Of a DNA stretch of 52,233 nucleotides, positions 50,826 through 52,233 are shown one piece after another. The stretch is from the NCBI GenBank assembly GCA_023391335.1, contig JAEWBG010000045.1, positions 1 to 52,233 on the forward strand, read 5' to 3'. A program made the translations under genes and the position numbers. The stretch is from Pseudomonadota bacterium. GTDB lineage: Bacteria; Pseudomonadota; Gammaproteobacteria; Steroidobacterales; Steroidobacteraceae. Within the stretch, counting starts at the first letter, position 1. Each line of letters starts with the position of its first letter. The notes beneath the pieces are model-generated. The model saw only the letters and a list, made by a program, of their open reading frames with translations. It was not told the DNA's origin and made no database searches.

Positions 50826-50959
50826 CAGGGTGTTCTTGAGGATTGCGTCTCCGGTGCTTCTAGTGGAGAGGCGTCCGTCTTCCCTTTCCTCTTTCGGTTC
50901 CCCGTTCCCCGCTCTCACGGCTTATTCAAACGCGCACAAAGGCAGGGAATAGTCGGCGG

Positions 50960-51403
50960 TCATTCAGCGCGTCTCGGCTGCCAGACAGAAGCACTCCAGG
51001 TCGGAGCCGCTTCGGCGATGAGTTGGAGGATGTCAGACGGCAGATCTTCCGCACCCGTGAGCTGACGAATCTCCAGAATGTCGTCGGACCCCATGCCGGA
51101 GGGCGCGCGAAGCGCCCATTGAATCGCCTCCTCGAGCGAGCTCACCTCGATGAGATAGAAGCCGCCCACCAATTCCTTGGATTCGGCGAACGGACCATCC
51201 ACGACGTAACGTTTGCCGTTCGCCACCGCAATCCGAGCTCCTTTTGCCGCAGGGTTGAGACCCTCGGATGCCACGAGCACACCGGCCTGATGCATCTCCT
51301 CGTTGAAGCGCATGTATGCCTTGAATAACTCGGCATCGAAGTCTGCTTGGTGTTCGGTCGCATTCTTGTCCGCACTCGCCTGCGCCGTGATGATGAACCG
51401 CAT
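50960..51403 (-). CDS. YCII-related (DGPF) domain protein
   Basis: A 147-residue protein with the YCII/DGPF fold: MRFIITAQASADKNATEHQA at the N-terminus and the hallmark RYVVDGPFAESKELVGGFYL near residue 67-86. Such proteins are often encoded next to ECF sigma factors; no sigma factor is adjacent here. The product is cytoplasmic and of unknown biochemical role. It ends about 130 bases from the alpha/beta hydrolase stop, tail to tail. Confidence 0.9.
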   Translation of the reverse strand: MRFIITAQASADKNATEHQADFDAELFKAYMRFNEEMHQAGVLVASEGLNPAAKGARIAVANGKRYVVDGPFAESKELVGGFYLIEVSSLEEAIQWALRAPSGMGSDDILEIRQLTGAEDLPSDILQLIAEAAPTWSASVWQPRRAE

Positions 51404-51838
51404 AACTTGATCTCCGAATGTAGGGTGTTACCCCGATAAAGCCACGACGAATGAGTGCGATGCAAATCGACATGGCGATCGAACAAAGACGTCAGCCAAC
51501 GCATCCTCCTCCCTTCATCCTTGGACACCCATCGATTGGCACCTCTTTCATCCTTGGACACCCATGATCCTTCATGCTTGGACACCCATGCATTGTCCCG
51601 CTCTTGGACATCCACCAATTACATCGAGCCACCCTTGCTGTCCTCTCTATGTTGGACACCCACAGATTGCGTGAGTCGAAGCCCGTCGGCTCGAGGGTTT
51701 GAATGGACGCCACACCCTCAGGTCAGTATCTGGAGATTCGCGACAAAGATTCGGATTACCTCGGAAGAAATCCGCCCTCGCAGAAGAACTGGACGACCTC
51801 GCATAGCAGGTACCCGACTGGAGCGGGCGGTGCAGAAC
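51404..51838. repeat. Region with five copies of a CTTGGACACCCAT motif
   Basis: CTTCATCCTTGGACACCCAT at 51513-51532, TTTCATCCTTGGACACCCAT at 51546-51565, CTTCATGCTTGGACACCCAT at 51570-51589, then the shorter CTCTTGGACATCCAC (51601-51615) and ATGTTGGACACCCAC (51649-51663). On the minus strand each reads ATGGGTGTCCAAGG-like. No gene is supported; frames here only translate the repeat as WVSKDEG. The copies lie between the YCII gene and the transposase-like gene end. Confidence 0.8.
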
Positions 51839-52233
51839 TCAGCGCGCGTACATGCGTTCGGAGCGATTCAGTCCTCTTACCCACGCCTGACCGAGAGTTG
51901 AGGCATGTAGTCGCATGACATCGAGCTTGCCCATCGCTCGACCCAGGACGGTGCCCTTGCGAGCCATCGCGAGCTGCCAGATCTTGGGGTCGATGCTCAG
52001 GCGTGAAAGGATCGGCGGGAGCTTGGCATCGATGTGTCCGCGCTTGCCTTCCCGAATGTAGCGGCCGCTCCAATCGACAAGCTGCAGATAATCCAGGGAG
52101 GTGTACGGAATGGCGGCCTTCTTGCTGTGGCTTTGGTCAGCGAATCGGCGCAGTCGTATGCGACGTGCATCGGTCGGTTTGGGTGGGGTCGTGGCAGTGC
52201 TTTGGCGGATGCGCTGGTAGATGGAGGTGAATT
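51839..52233 (-). CDS. C-terminal part of a probable REP-type (Y1) transposase, runs off the edge
   Basis: A minus-strand frame open from the right edge to a TGA at 51839-51841 gives 131 residues without a start in view. It contains SLDYLQLVDWSGRYIREGKR followed by PPILSRLSIDPKIW and GLNRSERMYAR. The LVDW-GR-IR-KRG pattern followed by PPIL-RL is what I know from the C-terminus of Y1/RAYT-like transposases, whose catalytic HUH and Tyr residues would lie upstream beyond the window. The call rests on that motif alone. Confidence 0.55.
   Translation of the reverse strand, partial: FTSIYQRIRQSTATTPPKPTDARRIRLRRFADQSHSKKAAIPYTSLDYLQLVDWSGRYIREGKRGHIDAKLPPILSRLSIDPKIWQLAMARKGTVLGRAMGKLDVMRLHASTLGQAWVRGLNRSERMYAR

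Overview
The window reads as ordinary chromosomal DNA of a free-living, aerobic Gram-negative proteobacterium. Support comes from GC-rich coding, many envelope proteins with signal peptides, a cytochrome bo3-type quinol oxidase, several two-component systems, a LysR regulator and a lipobox-bearing oxidase subunit. A gammaproteobacterium near the Xanthomonadales, Nevskiales or Steroidobacteraceae is my inference from gene content and intergenic repeat style; no marker gene in the window settles it. I saw no rRNA, tRNA, CRISPR array or complete insertion sequence.

Layout. 0.3-4.3 kb: a GNAT/VOC gene pair, an Lrp/AsnC regulator, a DEAD-box helicase and the AzlC/AzlD amino-acid exporter. 4.4-11.5 kb: a protease-rich block around an ECF sigma/anti-sigma pair. 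It holds an M14 carboxypeptidase, a DJ-1/PfpI protein and a two-lobed aspartyl protease on the minus strand, and a secreted subtilisin-like S8 protease and a low-complexity exported protein on the plus strand. 11.6-16.4 kb: a SnoaL-like protein, an SDR, and a membrane-anchored winged-helix/double-malectin protein divergent from a LysR regulator across a perfect inverted repeat. 16.5-21.1 kb: cytochrome P460, a LytS/LytTR system, an atypical SDR and a MarR-GNAT fusion whose ribosome-binding site lies in a perfect hairpin.

21.1-24.8 kb: an operon for an SHP-like oxygen-binding cytochrome c, a diheme cytochrome c, a cytochrome b and a QseBC-type two-component system, with a QseB/PmrA-like box upstream of the first gene. 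24.8-31 kb: a class-3 lipase, a MauG/cytochrome c peroxidase-like diheme protein, a ClC channel with CBS domains, a methyltransferase and a single-domain response regulator. 31-38.9 kb: cyoABCD, a beta-barrel-like protein, an Arg/Asp-rich periplasmic protein, DUF302 and DUF442 proteins, and a group III truncated haemoglobin behind an FNR/ANR-type box. 38.9-47.8 kb: a large multi-GAF/PAS HWE kinase with receiver, a diguanylate cyclase, an OmpR-type two-component system and a fatty-acid desaturase. 48-52.2 kb: two unknown proteins, a DUF4861 protein, an alpha/beta hydrolase, a YCII-family protein and the C-terminus of a probable REP-type (Y1) transposase running off the right edge.

The most unusual structure is in the intergenic DNA. 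At five places (25672-25738, 25930-25992, 29260-29296, 30010-30074, 44466-44662) there are arrays of short imperfect palindromes of 9-16 bases, all of the form GAY...RTC. They are separated by a near-constant 6-base linker of the form GRGAAG or a close variant. Arms and loops differ from unit to unit while the linker is kept, the inverse of a CRISPR layout. I know of no described element with this grammar. Other repeat families, including CATCCTGTTCATCCTGT inverted elements and 7-8 base tandem repeats, crowd the same gaps. The transposase remnant at the right edge makes REP/RAYT-type mobilisation a possible, unproven, origin.
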